Notes: generated from the sequence alone by a model not told the origin. DNA of 64,000 bases from Mucilaginibacter achroorhodeus (GCF_007846095.1 NZ_VOEI01000005.1:124001-188000), one strand, 5' to 3'; positions 45,101-53,542 are shown, counted from the stretch's first letter. Made by a program: numbers and translations.

Positions 45101-45278
45101 ATCTCCCGGCGCGATCAAAAAGATCGGTATCAAAGGCGCGCGGATCTTTGTTAACGGTTATAACGTGCTGACGTTTACAGGTGTCAAGTACCTTGACCCT
45201 GAGCACCCATCATCAACCTATGGTTACCTGTACCCGCTTAATAAGACCTTCTCATTAGGTGTTAATGTTAAGCTTTAA
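42135..45278 (+). CDS. SusC/RagA-family TonB-dependent outer-membrane transporter (PUL 3)
   Basis: 1047 residues. The N-terminus has about 25 polar/basic residues before a hydrophobic signal (LLSFWLLLLCINVNAQ). A carboxypeptidase-like domain (GVVSDQSGVLPGVSVAIKG), plug (VVVVGYGTQRKATLTGSVAS, LVVIDGVPRDNI, RAANGVILVTTKRG) and barrel ending FSLGVNVKL follow. It imports the PUL 3 glycan, by context an alpha-mannan fragment because a GH76 enzyme is encoded downstream. It starts the operon susC-susD-DUF3823 with gaps of about 10 nt. Confidence 0.96.
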   Translation: MDENSTNYGVRHCARYVAKLKGSMACGLLSFWLLLLCINVNAQTIPVTGVVSDQSGVLPGVSVAIKGTTTGAVTDVNGKYTLNVTGGQKLVFSFLGYATQEIVYSGQKQLNVKLATNASTLNEVVVVGYGTQRKATLTGSVASVTGSEITTTKNENVLNSLTGKVAGLRVTQNSAEPGSFDNSFSIRGFGDPLVVIDGVPRDNITRLDPNDIESVSVLKDASAAIYGVRAANGVILVTTKRGKKGTLELNYSGTYGLQVPSGLPKPVGALDFMTLVNEQLLHNVNGGQVKYSQADFDAFRNGTRTSTDWYSPVIKNSVPQSQHNLNAMGGSDNTNYFVSMGITQQDGFLRSNDLNYKRYNLRSNLTTRITKNLSVDVNINGTLDEKNQPYQDAWWIIRSFWRQVPTQPIYANNNPAYLNIGEVDGSNPVALADADVNGYRKYTNRWLQSQVSATWQIPYVQGLSAKGLFAYDYYHSNNKLYQKTYNQYSYDANSDTYRPTTYQSPATIRNESFERPGTLMQLSLNYDHTFGDHSFTGLLLYEENHRQQDNFYAQRELSLPVDQIFAGNAQNQIGSANIGDIYDYVNKSVVGRINYNYKSKYLAEVSFRQDGSSRFSPTKRWGFFPAASVGWRITQEDFWKNSGLSFINDLKLRAAYGKVGDDSALAYQFLTGYRYPANGSNNQLPPGSVFDGTFVNAVENLGIANQNLTWFNAETYNIGLDAEAWNGLIGATFNVFRRDRSGLLGTQILNLPSVVGATLPQENLNSDRTQGFEIELSHRNHIGAFNYNIRGNVAYARTQNRTVVQARFGNSQLNWHNNQNNRWNNIYWGYGAGGRYTNYQDILNNNQFVSRNAVVGDYIYQDWNGDGQITGDDVHPIAYNSAPLTNFGLTIGGSYKGFDFNMVWQGATGVTVSYQEQLNIPLWGGGSALAMFMDRYHPTDPNADPYNPNTVWTPGNYALTGTTADVNSMFNIQDASFVRLKSAEIGYSLSPGAIKKIGIKGARIFVNGYNVLTFTGVKYLDPEHPSSTYGYLYPLNKTFSLGVNVKL

Positions 45279-45289
45279 ACTTTACCAAC

Positions 45290-47197
45290 ATGAAAAAAAC
45301 GATATACACCGTACTTTGCTTTTTAATATGCTGGACCACGGCATGTAAAAAGCTTGATGTACCGCCAATAAATATTATACAGGATAAAGACGTATTAAGC
45401 AACGCTGGTGGCGTGCAAGCTTACATGGCCCGCCTTTACGCACAATTACCCATTGAGGACTTCAGATATTCACCCGAGAGAGGTTTAAATTTCTTTTGGA
45501 TCATCAGTCCTTTCCCTGCCGTTACCGGCGAGGCGCTTAGCCGCGACCAGCGTGGTGCCATGCAGGAAAATGTAAACGAATCGCCATGGGCGGATTGCTA
45601 CAGGCTGGTACGAGATGTAAATTACTTCTTAGAGAATATAGACCAGTACAGCAGTAATTTTAGCGAGGCCCAAGTTAACTCATGGAAAGGTGAGGCACGC
45701 TTCATACGTGGCGCAACTTACTTCGCCCTGGTTAAACGTTACGGTGGTGTGCCTTTGGTTGATAAGGTTTTGCAATACCCAACCAGCGATCTGGCAGGGT
45801 TAAACATGCCCCGCGCTTCCGAAGAAGCAACTTATGATTTCATTGCTGCCGATTTGGATTACGCTTATCAGAATATGAGCGAAACCAATCAGGCCGGCCG
45901 GGCAAATAAATATACTGCTGCAGGCTTTAAATCAAGGGTAATGTTGTTTGCAGGTTCTATTGCCAAGTACAACAATATTACTTTGATTGATGGTGGCGCC
46001 CGCATATGTGGTATCTCATCATCAAAAGCGGTTACTTACTTCAAAGCCGCTTACGATGCTGCCAAACTGCTTGATGGAAAATACAGCCTTTATAAGAAAA
46101 CATGGGCAGCAGGCGACAAAGAAGCACAATATCAAAACTTTGTTAACTTGTTTTTTGATGCCAGCAGCCCGGAGAATGTTTTTGTAAAACAATATCACTA
46201 CCCTGAGTCGGTGCATGGTTATGATGCCTACAATGTTCCGCGCCAGCTGATGGGTGCAAACGGTTACTCCGCAGAGGTTAATCCAACGCTTGATTATGTT
46301 GAACTTTTTGATGGCTTGCCTAAAAACAGCGACGGTACATTAAAAACTACCACTGCCGGTAAGTACGATCTGTACACCAACACCATGGACCTGTTTGCGA
46401 ACGCTGAGCCGCGTTTAAGGGCAACCGTTATTTTACCCGGCGACCAATTTAAGGGTCAAAGTATCGAGATCCGCCGTGGTATCTATACCGGCAGTTCTGC
46501 GGGTGGTATCAGTCCATTATTACCGGCCGGTTCAACAGCAAATTATCCAACTACTAACATTGTTCAATCTTCAAACGCAAACCAAACGCCGTACAAACTA
46601 TCCGATGGCACAACCATGAACCCTGCAGGCCTTAGCGGTATATTCACAGGCGATGGTACATGTGCTATCTCGGGCTTTTCTATCCGCAAATGGTTGGTGC
46701 CGGATAAACCTACATCAGAAGTTTTGGAGAACCGTTCTGACCAAACCTGGATAGAAATGCGTTATGCCGAAGTGCTTTTGAACTATGCGGAAGCTGCTTG
46801 GGAGCTAAACAGCCTTGGGCAAAGCGGCACTTATTTATCTGACGCGATGAACGCCATTAACCAGATACGTGAACGCGCCGGCGCAACACCGCTTACAGGT
46901 GCGGGCGATCTGCTAACTGTTGACACTATAAGGAAAGAAAGAAGGAAAGAACTTGGTTTTGAAAACAAAATATGGTGGGATATGCGCAGATGGAGAACTG
47001 CCGATAAAGAGCAAAATGCAACATTGTACCGTGTGCTGATGCCGTTTTACTCTGCCAATGATAAGAAGTACTTCTTTGATGCCCGTACTGATGAGCGCAA
47101 TGTAAGATACACTTTCGATGTGCGCTGGTACTATGAGCAAATCCCTAACGGAGAGATACAAAAAAGCCAGAAGTTAGTTCAAAACCCAGGTTATTAA
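45290..47197 (+). CDS. SusD/RagB-family outer-membrane glycan-binding lipoprotein (PUL 3)
   Basis: 635 residues with lipobox WTTAC (cysteine near residue 19). SusD landmarks are GEARFIRGATYFALVKRYGGVPLVDK, ASEEATYDFIAADLDYAYQNM, WIEMRYAEVLLNYAEAAWELN and RRKELGFENKIWWDMRRWR, ending QKLVQNPGY. It is 11 nt after susC and 10 nt before the DUF3823 gene. It binds the oligosaccharide at the cell surface above the SusC channel. Its length and layout match the SusD of PUL 2, and both are followed by DUF3823, so PULs 2 and 3 share a common ancestor at this level. Confidence 0.95.
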   Translation: MKKTIYTVLCFLICWTTACKKLDVPPINIIQDKDVLSNAGGVQAYMARLYAQLPIEDFRYSPERGLNFFWIISPFPAVTGEALSRDQRGAMQENVNESPWADCYRLVRDVNYFLENIDQYSSNFSEAQVNSWKGEARFIRGATYFALVKRYGGVPLVDKVLQYPTSDLAGLNMPRASEEATYDFIAADLDYAYQNMSETNQAGRANKYTAAGFKSRVMLFAGSIAKYNNITLIDGGARICGISSSKAVTYFKAAYDAAKLLDGKYSLYKKTWAAGDKEAQYQNFVNLFFDASSPENVFVKQYHYPESVHGYDAYNVPRQLMGANGYSAEVNPTLDYVELFDGLPKNSDGTLKTTTAGKYDLYTNTMDLFANAEPRLRATVILPGDQFKGQSIEIRRGIYTGSSAGGISPLLPAGSTANYPTTNIVQSSNANQTPYKLSDGTTMNPAGLSGIFTGDGTCAISGFSIRKWLVPDKPTSEVLENRSDQTWIEMRYAEVLLNYAEAAWELNSLGQSGTYLSDAMNAINQIRERAGATPLTGAGDLLTVDTIRKERRKELGFENKIWWDMRRWRTADKEQNATLYRVLMPFYSANDKKYFFDARTDERNVRYTFDVRWYYEQIPNGEIQKSQKLVQNPGY

Positions 47198-47207
47198 TTT
47201 AAAGTCC

Positions 47208-47963
47208 ATGAAAAAGAGATTATATTCCATAGCTGCATGCGCCATAGCTTTATTAGCTGCATCGTGTAGTAAATTAGATAATTACGAGGATCCTAAGGAG
47301 ACCTTAAAGGGCAGCGTGATAGATGCCGGTACGGGTAAAACCGTACAGACCGAACAAGGCAGTGGTACGCGTATTAAACTGCTTGAGATAAGCTGGAGCG
47401 ATAACCCTACGCCATTTTATATTGCCTCGATGCAAGATGGTACATACAACTATACCAAGCTTTTTAAAGGCACCAATAAAATAAGTGCGGAGGGGCCATT
47501 TGTGCCTTTGGTACAAACGGACAATACCGGCGCTACGGTTGTTGATAAAAGCCAAACGGTTGAAATAAATGGTACGAAGACCGTAGACTTTCAGGTTGAG
47601 CCTTTTCTGCGTATAGAGTGGGTGGGCGAACCAACCGTAAACTCAGACGGAACCATTACGGCAAGCTATAAGATAACCCGTGGTACTAACGATCCTAACT
47701 TTCAGCAAAATGTAACTGATCTGCGGTTATTTGTTAACTCAAATAAATATGTTGGTAACAATAACTTTGATGATCGTTATTCTACGCAGGTAAACTTCAA
47801 TGGATCAGATGCTAACGCAACTTTAGGCCAAACGGTTACCATCACCACAAAGGGTGGCCCGCTGCCTAAAACACGCCAATATTTCATTCGCGTAGGTGCC
47901 CGTATCGATTATGGCCTTAAATACTACAACTACTCTGATGTAAAAACGGTAACCGTACCTTAA
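47208..47963 (+). CDS. DUF3823 surface lipoprotein (PUL 3)
   Basis: 251 residues with lipobox LAASC (cysteine near residue 20). The first beta-sandwich begins ETLKGSVIDAGTGKTVQTEQ and contains MQDGTYNYTKLFKGTNKI; the second (about 135-250) ends YSDVKTVTVP. It is related in layout to the DUF3823 protein of PUL 2. It probably binds glycan at the surface beside SusCD; this is inferred from gene position. A GC-rich hairpin follows the stop. Confidence 0.88.
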   Translation: MKKRLYSIAACAIALLAASCSKLDNYEDPKETLKGSVIDAGTGKTVQTEQGSGTRIKLLEISWSDNPTPFYIASMQDGTYNYTKLFKGTNKISAEGPFVPLVQTDNTGATVVDKSQTVEINGTKTVDFQVEPFLRIEWVGEPTVNSDGTITASYKITRGTNDPNFQQNVTDLRLFVNSNKYVGNNNFDDRYSTQVNFNGSDANATLGQTVTITTKGGPLPKTRQYFIRVGARIDYGLKYYNYSDVKTVTVP

Positions 47964-47976
47964 TCTGCCTGTTAAT

Positions 47977-48007
47977 ACCAGCCCTGCGCGGTGCGCGCAA
48001 GGCTGGT
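47977..48007 (+). terminator. Intercistronic hairpin after the DUF3823 gene of PUL 3
   Basis: ACCAGCC...GGCTGGT with an inner TGCGCG/GCGCGCA pairing forms a strong GC-rich stem 14 nt after the stop and 19 nt before the next start. It probably attenuates expression of the downstream enzyme genes relative to the surface proteins. Confidence 0.6.
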
Positions 48008-48025
48008 TTACAACTATCTTTAACT

Positions 48026-50206
48026 ATGAAAAAACTACTATTTACCTGTTCGTTGGCGGCGATGGTCGTTGGTGTTTCGGCACAAACAAAACAGTCGGTT
48101 GCTGCTAAACAGAAAACAGCTTTTCAAACCAGCAGCCCCTGGATGCCGGAAATCGATGTGCGGTCTGATATTGCCATTGTTTACGGCGTTAACGACAGAA
48201 AAGGAATGACCTTTGAGCAACGTGTACAATCGTGGCGAGACCATGGCTACCAAACGCAATTTATGACCGGTATTGCCTGGGGCAGTTACGAAGATTACTT
48301 TTTGGGCAGGTGGGATGGCATCAACCATCTCGGCGTTGGCCAGGTAACGCAAAAGGGCGATACCATCTTCCACGGCAAAAATATGCCTTACGTGGTGCCT
48401 GTAAAATCATTCATCGAGTATATGAAAACCGCCGTGGTTAAACGCGTGATAGATGCAGGCATTACAACCATATTTTTAGAAGAGCCTGAATTTTGGGCCC
48501 GTGCAGGTTACAGCGCACCTTTTAAAGAAGAATGGCAAAAATACTATGGTTTCCCATGGAAGCCACAGCATGAATCGGCGGAGAATACTTATCTGTCAAG
48601 TAAGTTGAAGTACTATTTGTATTATGAGGCTATCAAGGAAGTCTCTAACTATGCGAAAGCGTATGGTAAAAGTAAAGGCAAAGCTATCAAAGTATTTATT
48701 GCCACACATTCGTTGGTCAATTACTCGTCGTGGCAAATTGTTAGTCCGGAAGCAAGTTTAGCCTCGCTGCCGGGTATCGATGGTTACATCGCCCAGGTTT
48801 GGACGGGTACCTCCCGCGAACCAACTTATTTCAATGGTGAGAAAAAAGAACGGGTGTTTGAGAATGCTTTTCTGGAGTACGGCTCAATGGTATCTATGAC
48901 AGCACCAACCGGTCGCAAAATGTATTTTTTAACAGATCCGATAGAAGACTGGCCGCGCGACTGGGCCGATTACAAGAAGAACTATCAGGCAACTTTCACA
49001 GCTAAACTGCTGTACCCTATGGTTGCCGATTACGAGGTGATGCCATGGCCGGAACGTATCTACACCCATCCGTACAAAGTTGCCAACAGCGATGAGAAAG
49101 TGCTGATACCACAGTATTACTCCACGCAAATGCAAATAATGGTAAATGCGCTCAACAGTATGCCACTATCAGCCAACAAGGTAACCGGCGTAAATGGCAT
49201 TGGTGTGCTCATGAGCAATTCGCTAATGTTCCAGCGCTTCCCAACACATAACGGTTTCGAGGATCCGCAATTTTCAAACTTCTATGGGCAAACACTTCCG
49301 CTCCTTAAAAGGGGGGTGCCGGTACAAACCGTGCACATGGAAAACCTGAACTATGCTGCTACATTGAAGAATATCAAAGTATTAGTAGTTAGCTATTCGA
49401 ACATGAAACCTAACTCGCCCGATGTGCACCGGGCATTGGCCAAATGGGTTAAACAGGGTGGCATATTGATTTATACCGGAAAGGATGATGACCCTTATCA
49501 ATCAGTAATGGAATGGTGGGATACTAAAGGCAACAGCTTTAAGTCGCCTTCAGAACACTTGTTCAAACTTTTGGGCATTACACTGGCTAATGGTAAAGAA
49601 AAATATGAGGTAGGTAGAGGTACTGTTTATGTGCTTCGCCAAAATCCTAAGGAGTATGCCATGCAAAGCAACGGCGACAGCCACTTTGTAGAAACGGTTA
49701 AACAAGCTTATGAAGCGGACGCCAAAGCCGGTAAGTTGGAATTTAAAAATAGCCTTTACCTGGCGCGTGGCGCCTACGACGTGATTTCGGTATTGGATGA
49801 AAATGCGGACGCCAAACCTTATATCATTAAAGGGCCCGTAATAGATCTGTTCGACCCGCAACTGCCTGTGTTGGCGCAAAAGGTGATCAACCCGGGCGAG
49901 CAATCATTACTTTATAACGTAAACCGTGTAACCGTTAAAAACAAACCGCAGGTTTTAGCCGCTGCCGCCCGTGCCTATGATGAAAAGGTGCAGGGAAATA
50001 CCTATTCATTCGTTGTAAAAAGTCCCGTTAAAACGCTTAACAGCATGCGGGTGCTTTTGCCTGCCAAACCAAAGTCTACCAAAGTGGCAGATGCTAAAGG
50101 GCAGCAAATTATGGATGTAAAAACATCGTGGGACGAATCATCAAAAACTGTTTACCTGGGCTTTGCAAACAGCCCAGATGGAATAAAAGTGACCTTGAGT
50201 TGGTAA
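48026..50206 (+). CDS. Putative glycoside hydrolase of unassigned family (GH42-like layout)
   Basis: 726 residues with signal peptide (MKKLLFTCSLAAMVVGVSAQ). Residues about 40-380 look like a TIM barrel: IAIVYGVNDRKG, TTIFLEEPEFWARAGYS (Glu152, Glu153 and Glu155 as acid/base candidates), FIATHSLVNY, MYFLTDPIEDWPRDW. Residues about 400-530 resemble the GATase-like trimerisation domain of GH42 beta-galactosidases (GVPVQTVHMENL, IKVLVVSYSNMKPNSPDVHRALAKWVKQGGILIYTG). A C-terminal beta domain follows. I cannot assign it to a known GH family. It lies between the DUF3823 gene and a GH76 gene, so an exported carbohydrate-active enzyme acting on the PUL 3 glycan is the natural inference. Confidence 0.6.
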   Translation: MKKLLFTCSLAAMVVGVSAQTKQSVAAKQKTAFQTSSPWMPEIDVRSDIAIVYGVNDRKGMTFEQRVQSWRDHGYQTQFMTGIAWGSYEDYFLGRWDGINHLGVGQVTQKGDTIFHGKNMPYVVPVKSFIEYMKTAVVKRVIDAGITTIFLEEPEFWARAGYSAPFKEEWQKYYGFPWKPQHESAENTYLSSKLKYYLYYEAIKEVSNYAKAYGKSKGKAIKVFIATHSLVNYSSWQIVSPEASLASLPGIDGYIAQVWTGTSREPTYFNGEKKERVFENAFLEYGSMVSMTAPTGRKMYFLTDPIEDWPRDWADYKKNYQATFTAKLLYPMVADYEVMPWPERIYTHPYKVANSDEKVLIPQYYSTQMQIMVNALNSMPLSANKVTGVNGIGVLMSNSLMFQRFPTHNGFEDPQFSNFYGQTLPLLKRGVPVQTVHMENLNYAATLKNIKVLVVSYSNMKPNSPDVHRALAKWVKQGGILIYTGKDDDPYQSVMEWWDTKGNSFKSPSEHLFKLLGITLANGKEKYEVGRGTVYVLRQNPKEYAMQSNGDSHFVETVKQAYEADAKAGKLEFKNSLYLARGAYDVISVLDENADAKPYIIKGPVIDLFDPQLPVLAQKVINPGEQSLLYNVNRVTVKNKPQVLAAAARAYDEKVQGNTYSFVVKSPVKTLNSMRVLLPAKPKSTKVADAKGQQIMDVKTSWDESSKTVYLGFANSPDGIKVTLSW

Positions 50207-50242
50207 ACTTTGGGGGTTGGTTTAAGGAAGGCTGCTCACTAC

Positions 50243-50266
50243 CATACACGGTGCATAGCGTGTATG
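50243..50266 (+). terminator. Weak hairpin downstream of the putative glycosidase
   Basis: CATACAC and GTGTATG flank a 10-nt loop about 36 nt after the stop. There is no T tract directly after it, so termination is uncertain. Confidence 0.3.
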
Positions 50267-50423
50267 CGTAGCGCAGCTTATTATCGCCCTGTTTTACCTT
50301 TTAACATATATCAAATTGAAAATTTAGATTCTTTTTAATGCAGTTGAATGGCCACTTGGAGGCTGATTATTGTATGAACATCAGAGCGGTTCTCTATTTT
50401 TACGAATAAACACATATCTACTT

Positions 50424-51551
50424 ATGAAAAAAACATACATGCTATTACTTACCGGCTTTTTGATAGCAGCGGCGAGCTGCAGTAAAGGCAATGAAGGTGT
50501 AAAGACGGAAACAACCAAACCAGGGAATAGCACAACAACGGACAGCCCTACATTTACCACCACAGATGCAACAACGGCGTATACGGCTTTTAACCGGTAT
50601 TATTACAACCCAACCAAAAAGCTGTATTACGCCAACACGTTGCAAACCAATTTGGGTGCCATTTGGACACAGGCTATTTATTGGGATATGGCCATGAACG
50701 TTTATGAGCGTACAAAAGACCAATCGCAGATGGCGATGGTTAACGATATGTACCAGGGCGGTTTTAACGAATATGACGGTTATAATTGGGGCAACACCAC
50801 TACCTGGTTTATTTATGACGACATGATGTGGTGGGTAATGGCCCTTGCCCGTGCAAATCAATTAACGGGCAATGCTACCTACCTGCAAAAGGCAATCGCC
50901 GGGTTTGACAGGGTATGGAATGGCTCTTACGATCCCGTTGATGGCGGTATGTTTTGGGATTTTAAGCACAGCGGTAAAAACGCATGCATAAATTTCCCAA
51001 CTGTGATAGCTGCAATGCGGTTGTACAAAATTACAGGTAACAAAACCTATTACGACAAAGCCTTATCTGTTTACCAGTGGGCAAAAACTAACTTGGTAAA
51101 TTCAGACGGACGGGTTGCTGATCATAAAATAGGTAACAACGCGCCTGGGTATGAAGATTACACCTACAACCAGGGCACTGCCATTGGTGCGGCGATAGCT
51201 TTGTATAATGAAACTAAGAATTCTGCCTACCTTAACGATGCAAAGTTGATAGCGGATTATACAAAAAATAAAATGTGCACCAACAACATACTGCCTGCCG
51301 AAGGTGACTTCAACGAACAGGGTGTATTGAAGGCGATCTTTGCGCAGTATATCATGCAACTCATAAAAGATGCAGGGCAAACCCAGTATTTAAGCTGGAT
51401 ACGGCAGAACGTTGATGCCGGCTGGAACAACCGCGATAAACAGCGCGACCTTTGCTGGCGCAATTATGCCTTGCCGGCACCCACAGGCGTTATGCAATCT
51501 TACGAGAGCAGCAGTATAGTAACGTTTATGCAACTATGTCCGCCTGAATAA
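50424..51551 (+). CDS. GH76 endo-alpha-1,6-mannanase lipoprotein (PUL 3)
   Basis: 376 residues from ATG 50424, chosen over an in-frame upstream ATG at 50370 because a lipoprotein signal (lipobox AAASC) follows directly. The body is an (alpha/alpha)6 barrel with GH76 markers: AIYWDMAMNVY, the catalytic double aspartate Asp132-Asp133 in FIYDDMMWWVMAL, GGMFWDF, and YTYNQGTAIGAAIALY. GH76 enzymes cut alpha-1,6-mannan backbones such as those of fungal cell walls. It is separated from the previous gene by about 217 nt, so it may have its own promoter. A terminator and a tRNA-end scar follow. Confidence 0.92.
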   Translation: MKKTYMLLLTGFLIAAASCSKGNEGVKTETTKPGNSTTTDSPTFTTTDATTAYTAFNRYYYNPTKKLYYANTLQTNLGAIWTQAIYWDMAMNVYERTKDQSQMAMVNDMYQGGFNEYDGYNWGNTTTWFIYDDMMWWVMALARANQLTGNATYLQKAIAGFDRVWNGSYDPVDGGMFWDFKHSGKNACINFPTVIAAMRLYKITGNKTYYDKALSVYQWAKTNLVNSDGRVADHKIGNNAPGYEDYTYNQGTAIGAAIALYNETKNSAYLNDAKLIADYTKNKMCTNNILPAEGDFNEQGVLKAIFAQYIMQLIKDAGQTQYLSWIRQNVDAGWNNRDKQRDLCWRNYALPAPTGVMQSYESSSIVTFMQLCPPE

Positions 51552-51654
51552 TAGCAACGATGATTTTAACAGCGTAGCGCCAGTACTTACTGTATTGACC
51601 GCACCCTATCAGGAAGAGCTTTTACGACTCTTGAAAATCGTGCTATAAAACAAA

Positions 51655-51684
51655 AAAGCCCTCAGAACTTAATCTGAAGGCTTT
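51655..51684. terminator. Bidirectional rho-independent terminator
   Basis: AAAGCCCTCAGA and TCTGAAGGCTTT (one G-T pair) form a 12-nt stem with a 6-nt loop. It is preceded by a run of six A and followed by CTTTTC, so it can work on both strands: for the GH76 gene on plus and for the former tRNA on minus. Confidence 0.75.
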
Positions 51685-51690
51685 CTTTTC

Positions 51691-51713
51691 GTGGGAGCAA
51701 CAGGATTCGAACC
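51691..51713 (-). other. tRNA 3'-end fragment, probable attachment-site scar
   Basis: Read on the minus strand, this is GGTTCGAATCC followed by TGTTGCTCCCAC: a T-loop (GTTCGAATC) with its closing stem and an acceptor 3' strand. The remaining about 50 nt of a tRNA (anticodon and D arms) are absent on the 51714-51770 side. The terminator immediately beyond the 3' end is what a tRNA gene would have. This pattern arises when an element integrates into a tRNA 3' end and leaves the displaced end behind. Confidence 0.6.
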
Positions 51714-51943
51714 CTATTTGCAATATGCTTATTTTCAGTTATTTAAATCTATCGCATGACGCTGGTACTCTTATGGGTACTCTGCTAATCAGACAGCCTG
51801 AATTATTGCTAAGATAGACTTTTAGATAAAAGAATCCAATCAAAAGCACAATTTCTTTTATTGCCCAAGAGGAACTTCGTTCTCAACATGGAGATGTTAG
51901 CAAAAGAGTAATCTTTGTATAGTATAATGCATATTTTTGTTAA

Positions 51944-52747
51944 ATGACAACAGATATCCTGTCTCTGATCAATCAATATAAAGCTCTTCACTTAGAGGAT
52001 GTTATAGACTATGAAAAATTTAACCTGATCGCGATTGATCACCATTCTACGCGTATCGAGGGATCAACACTTACGGAAGTGGAAGCACAGGTCCTAATTA
52101 ACGAAGGGCGTACACCGAAAGGAAAACCTTTGGAAGAAAGCCTGATGGTCAGAGATCATCATACTGCTTTGCTCTTCACACTTGAGGCTGCTAAAAAAGG
52201 GGATGCAATCAGTGTGGATTTGATACAAAAGATAAATGCAGAGGTGATGAAAAGTACAGGAAAAATTTACAACACAATGTTCGGTACCCTTGATTCCACC
52301 AAAGGCCTGTTTCGAAAAGGCAATGTGTCAGCTGGTAACACATACTTTCCAAATTATGACAAGGTTGAAAACTTGACCTCGGAACTTGTAAAATTAGTTC
52401 ACAACATGATGGTGCAAGATATTTCGATAGAAGAACAACTTAATCTTTCATTCGATGCGCATTATCACCTGGTTGCAATACATCCTTTCTACGATGGAAA
52501 TGGCAGGACATCCAGATTGCTAATGAACTTTATTCAGGCTAAATATCGTCTTCCTTTGGCAATAGTGCACAGTGAAAACAAAGCTGCATATATCGAGGCA
52601 ATTGTCAAGACTAAGGAGACGGAGGATCCGGAGCATTTCAGAATATTTATGCGTAGTGAATATATCTCATTGTTACTAAGTGAAATTGACAAGTATCAGG
52701 AGATGATTAAGCCTTCAAAAGGTAGGGGTTTCAGTTTTCTGATTTGA
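51944..52747 (+). CDS. Fic-domain protein (probable AMP transferase)
   Basis: 267 residues. The catalytic loop HPFYDGNGRTSR matches HxFxxGNGRxxR exactly, with His180. An N-terminal inhibitory-type motif SxxxEG is present at Ser35-Glu39-Gly40 (STRIEG), the class where the inhibitory helix precedes the Fic core and holds the enzyme inactive. Fic enzymes usually transfer AMP from ATP to a hydroxyl on a protein. No antitoxin gene is adjacent, fitting built-in inhibition. It sits alone between the tRNA scar and the GntR gene (24-nt convergent gap). The target is unknown. Confidence 0.92.
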   Translation: MTTDILSLINQYKALHLEDVIDYEKFNLIAIDHHSTRIEGSTLTEVEAQVLINEGRTPKGKPLEESLMVRDHHTALLFTLEAAKKGDAISVDLIQKINAEVMKSTGKIYNTMFGTLDSTKGLFRKGNVSAGNTYFPNYDKVENLTSELVKLVHNMMVQDISIEEQLNLSFDAHYHLVAIHPFYDGNGRTSRLLMNFIQAKYRLPLAIVHSENKAAYIEAIVKTKETEDPEHFRIFMRSEYISLLLSEIDKYQEMIKPSKGRGFSFLI

Positions 52748-52771
52748 TCTTAAGGCATTCCGGCGTTCATT

Positions 52772-53500
52772 TTACCGCCTGCTCTCAACCGTGTAAACAA
52801 AACTATCAGCTTTATAATATCCAAGGTTATATTCTATTGGCCGCTCTCCCTGGTCAAACACAAAGCGTTTTCTAAAGAGTACAGGCTCACCAGGCTCGAT
52901 CTGAAGTTTCTCTGCTATGACTTCCTCAGCCGCATGTGCGCTAATCTCTTCCTTCGACAAACTTGCTATAGTAGAGTAATCCAATTCCAGCAACTCATAT
53001 AATGGGCGTTTAAAATCCTCATCACCAGTAAGCCCTATTCGCGGATGAAAATAAGATATAAAGTAGACAAAAGGGCCATCGCTCTTGCCACGAACGCGCT
53101 CCATTTTCAACACTTTTTTGTCGGCCTTGATCTCAAAGAAATTGGCCAGCGTTTCATCGGGAAATACCCAGGTAACATGCAGTTCAAAATTTTTGATGTT
53201 GATTCCACGCAATTTCATCTCTTGCGAGAAACTAAGCCAATTGTTGGATTTGGAGCTTACGGTTGATTGGTTGACCTTTGTGCCGGCACGTTTCTTACGT
53301 ATTAATAAACCTTCATATACCAACTTGTTGATAGCCTGCCGCAATGTTGTTCTCGAAATAGCTAAAAGCTTAGATAACTCCACTTCGTTAGGTAATAATT
53401 TACCATTCTGAAATTCCTCCTGACTAATCAAATTTCGTAATAACTCTTCTGCTTGAATATGAAGGGGAATAGGGCTCTTGTGATCGATTGCGTATTTCAT
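52772..53500 (-). CDS. GntR-family regulator with UTRA sensor domain (PUL 4)
   Basis: 242 residues from ATG 53500; an upstream in-frame ATG at 53527 would add nine residues. The winged helix-turn-helix (about 1-75) has IPLHIQAEELLRNLI, LLPNEVELSKLLAISRTTLRQAINKLVYEGLL. The UTRA ligand-binding domain (about 90-240) includes LKMERVRGKSDGPFVYFISYFHP and EPVLFRKRFVFDQGERPIEYNLGYY. This HutC-type subfamily senses small sugars or sugar phosphates and mostly represses. It diverges from the mannose isomerase-MFS-susCDE operon across about 260 nt that hold matching candidate operators, so it very likely controls PUL 4 and itself. Confidence 0.93.
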   Translation of the reverse strand: MKYAIDHKSPIPLHIQAEELLRNLISQEEFQNGKLLPNEVELSKLLAISRTTLRQAINKLVYEGLLIRKKRAGTKVNQSTVSSKSNNWLSFSQEMKLRGINIKNFELHVTWVFPDETLANFFEIKADKKVLKMERVRGKSDGPFVYFISYFHPRIGLTGDEDFKRPLYELLELDYSTIASLSKEEISAHAAEEVIAEKLQIEPGEPVLFRKRFVFDQGERPIEYNLGYYKADSFVYTVESRR

Positions 53501-53542
53501 AGTGCTTAGAACTACAATAATAGGCATTTAAATAAATTGACA

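Larger units (their letters stand above)
51552..51943. other. Gap holding a terminator and a tRNA 3'-end scar
   Basis: 392 nt between the GH76 and Fic genes. It contains the bidirectional terminator at 51655-51684 and the tRNA-like 3' end at 51691-51713. To the right of the scar the sequence is AT-rich and no complete integrase gene is present. Confidence 0.5.

Noticed and set aside
51691..51770. Complete tRNA gene
   Set aside because: Only the T-loop and acceptor 3' strand are recognisable; no anticodon or D arm can be drawn in the adjacent 50 nt.
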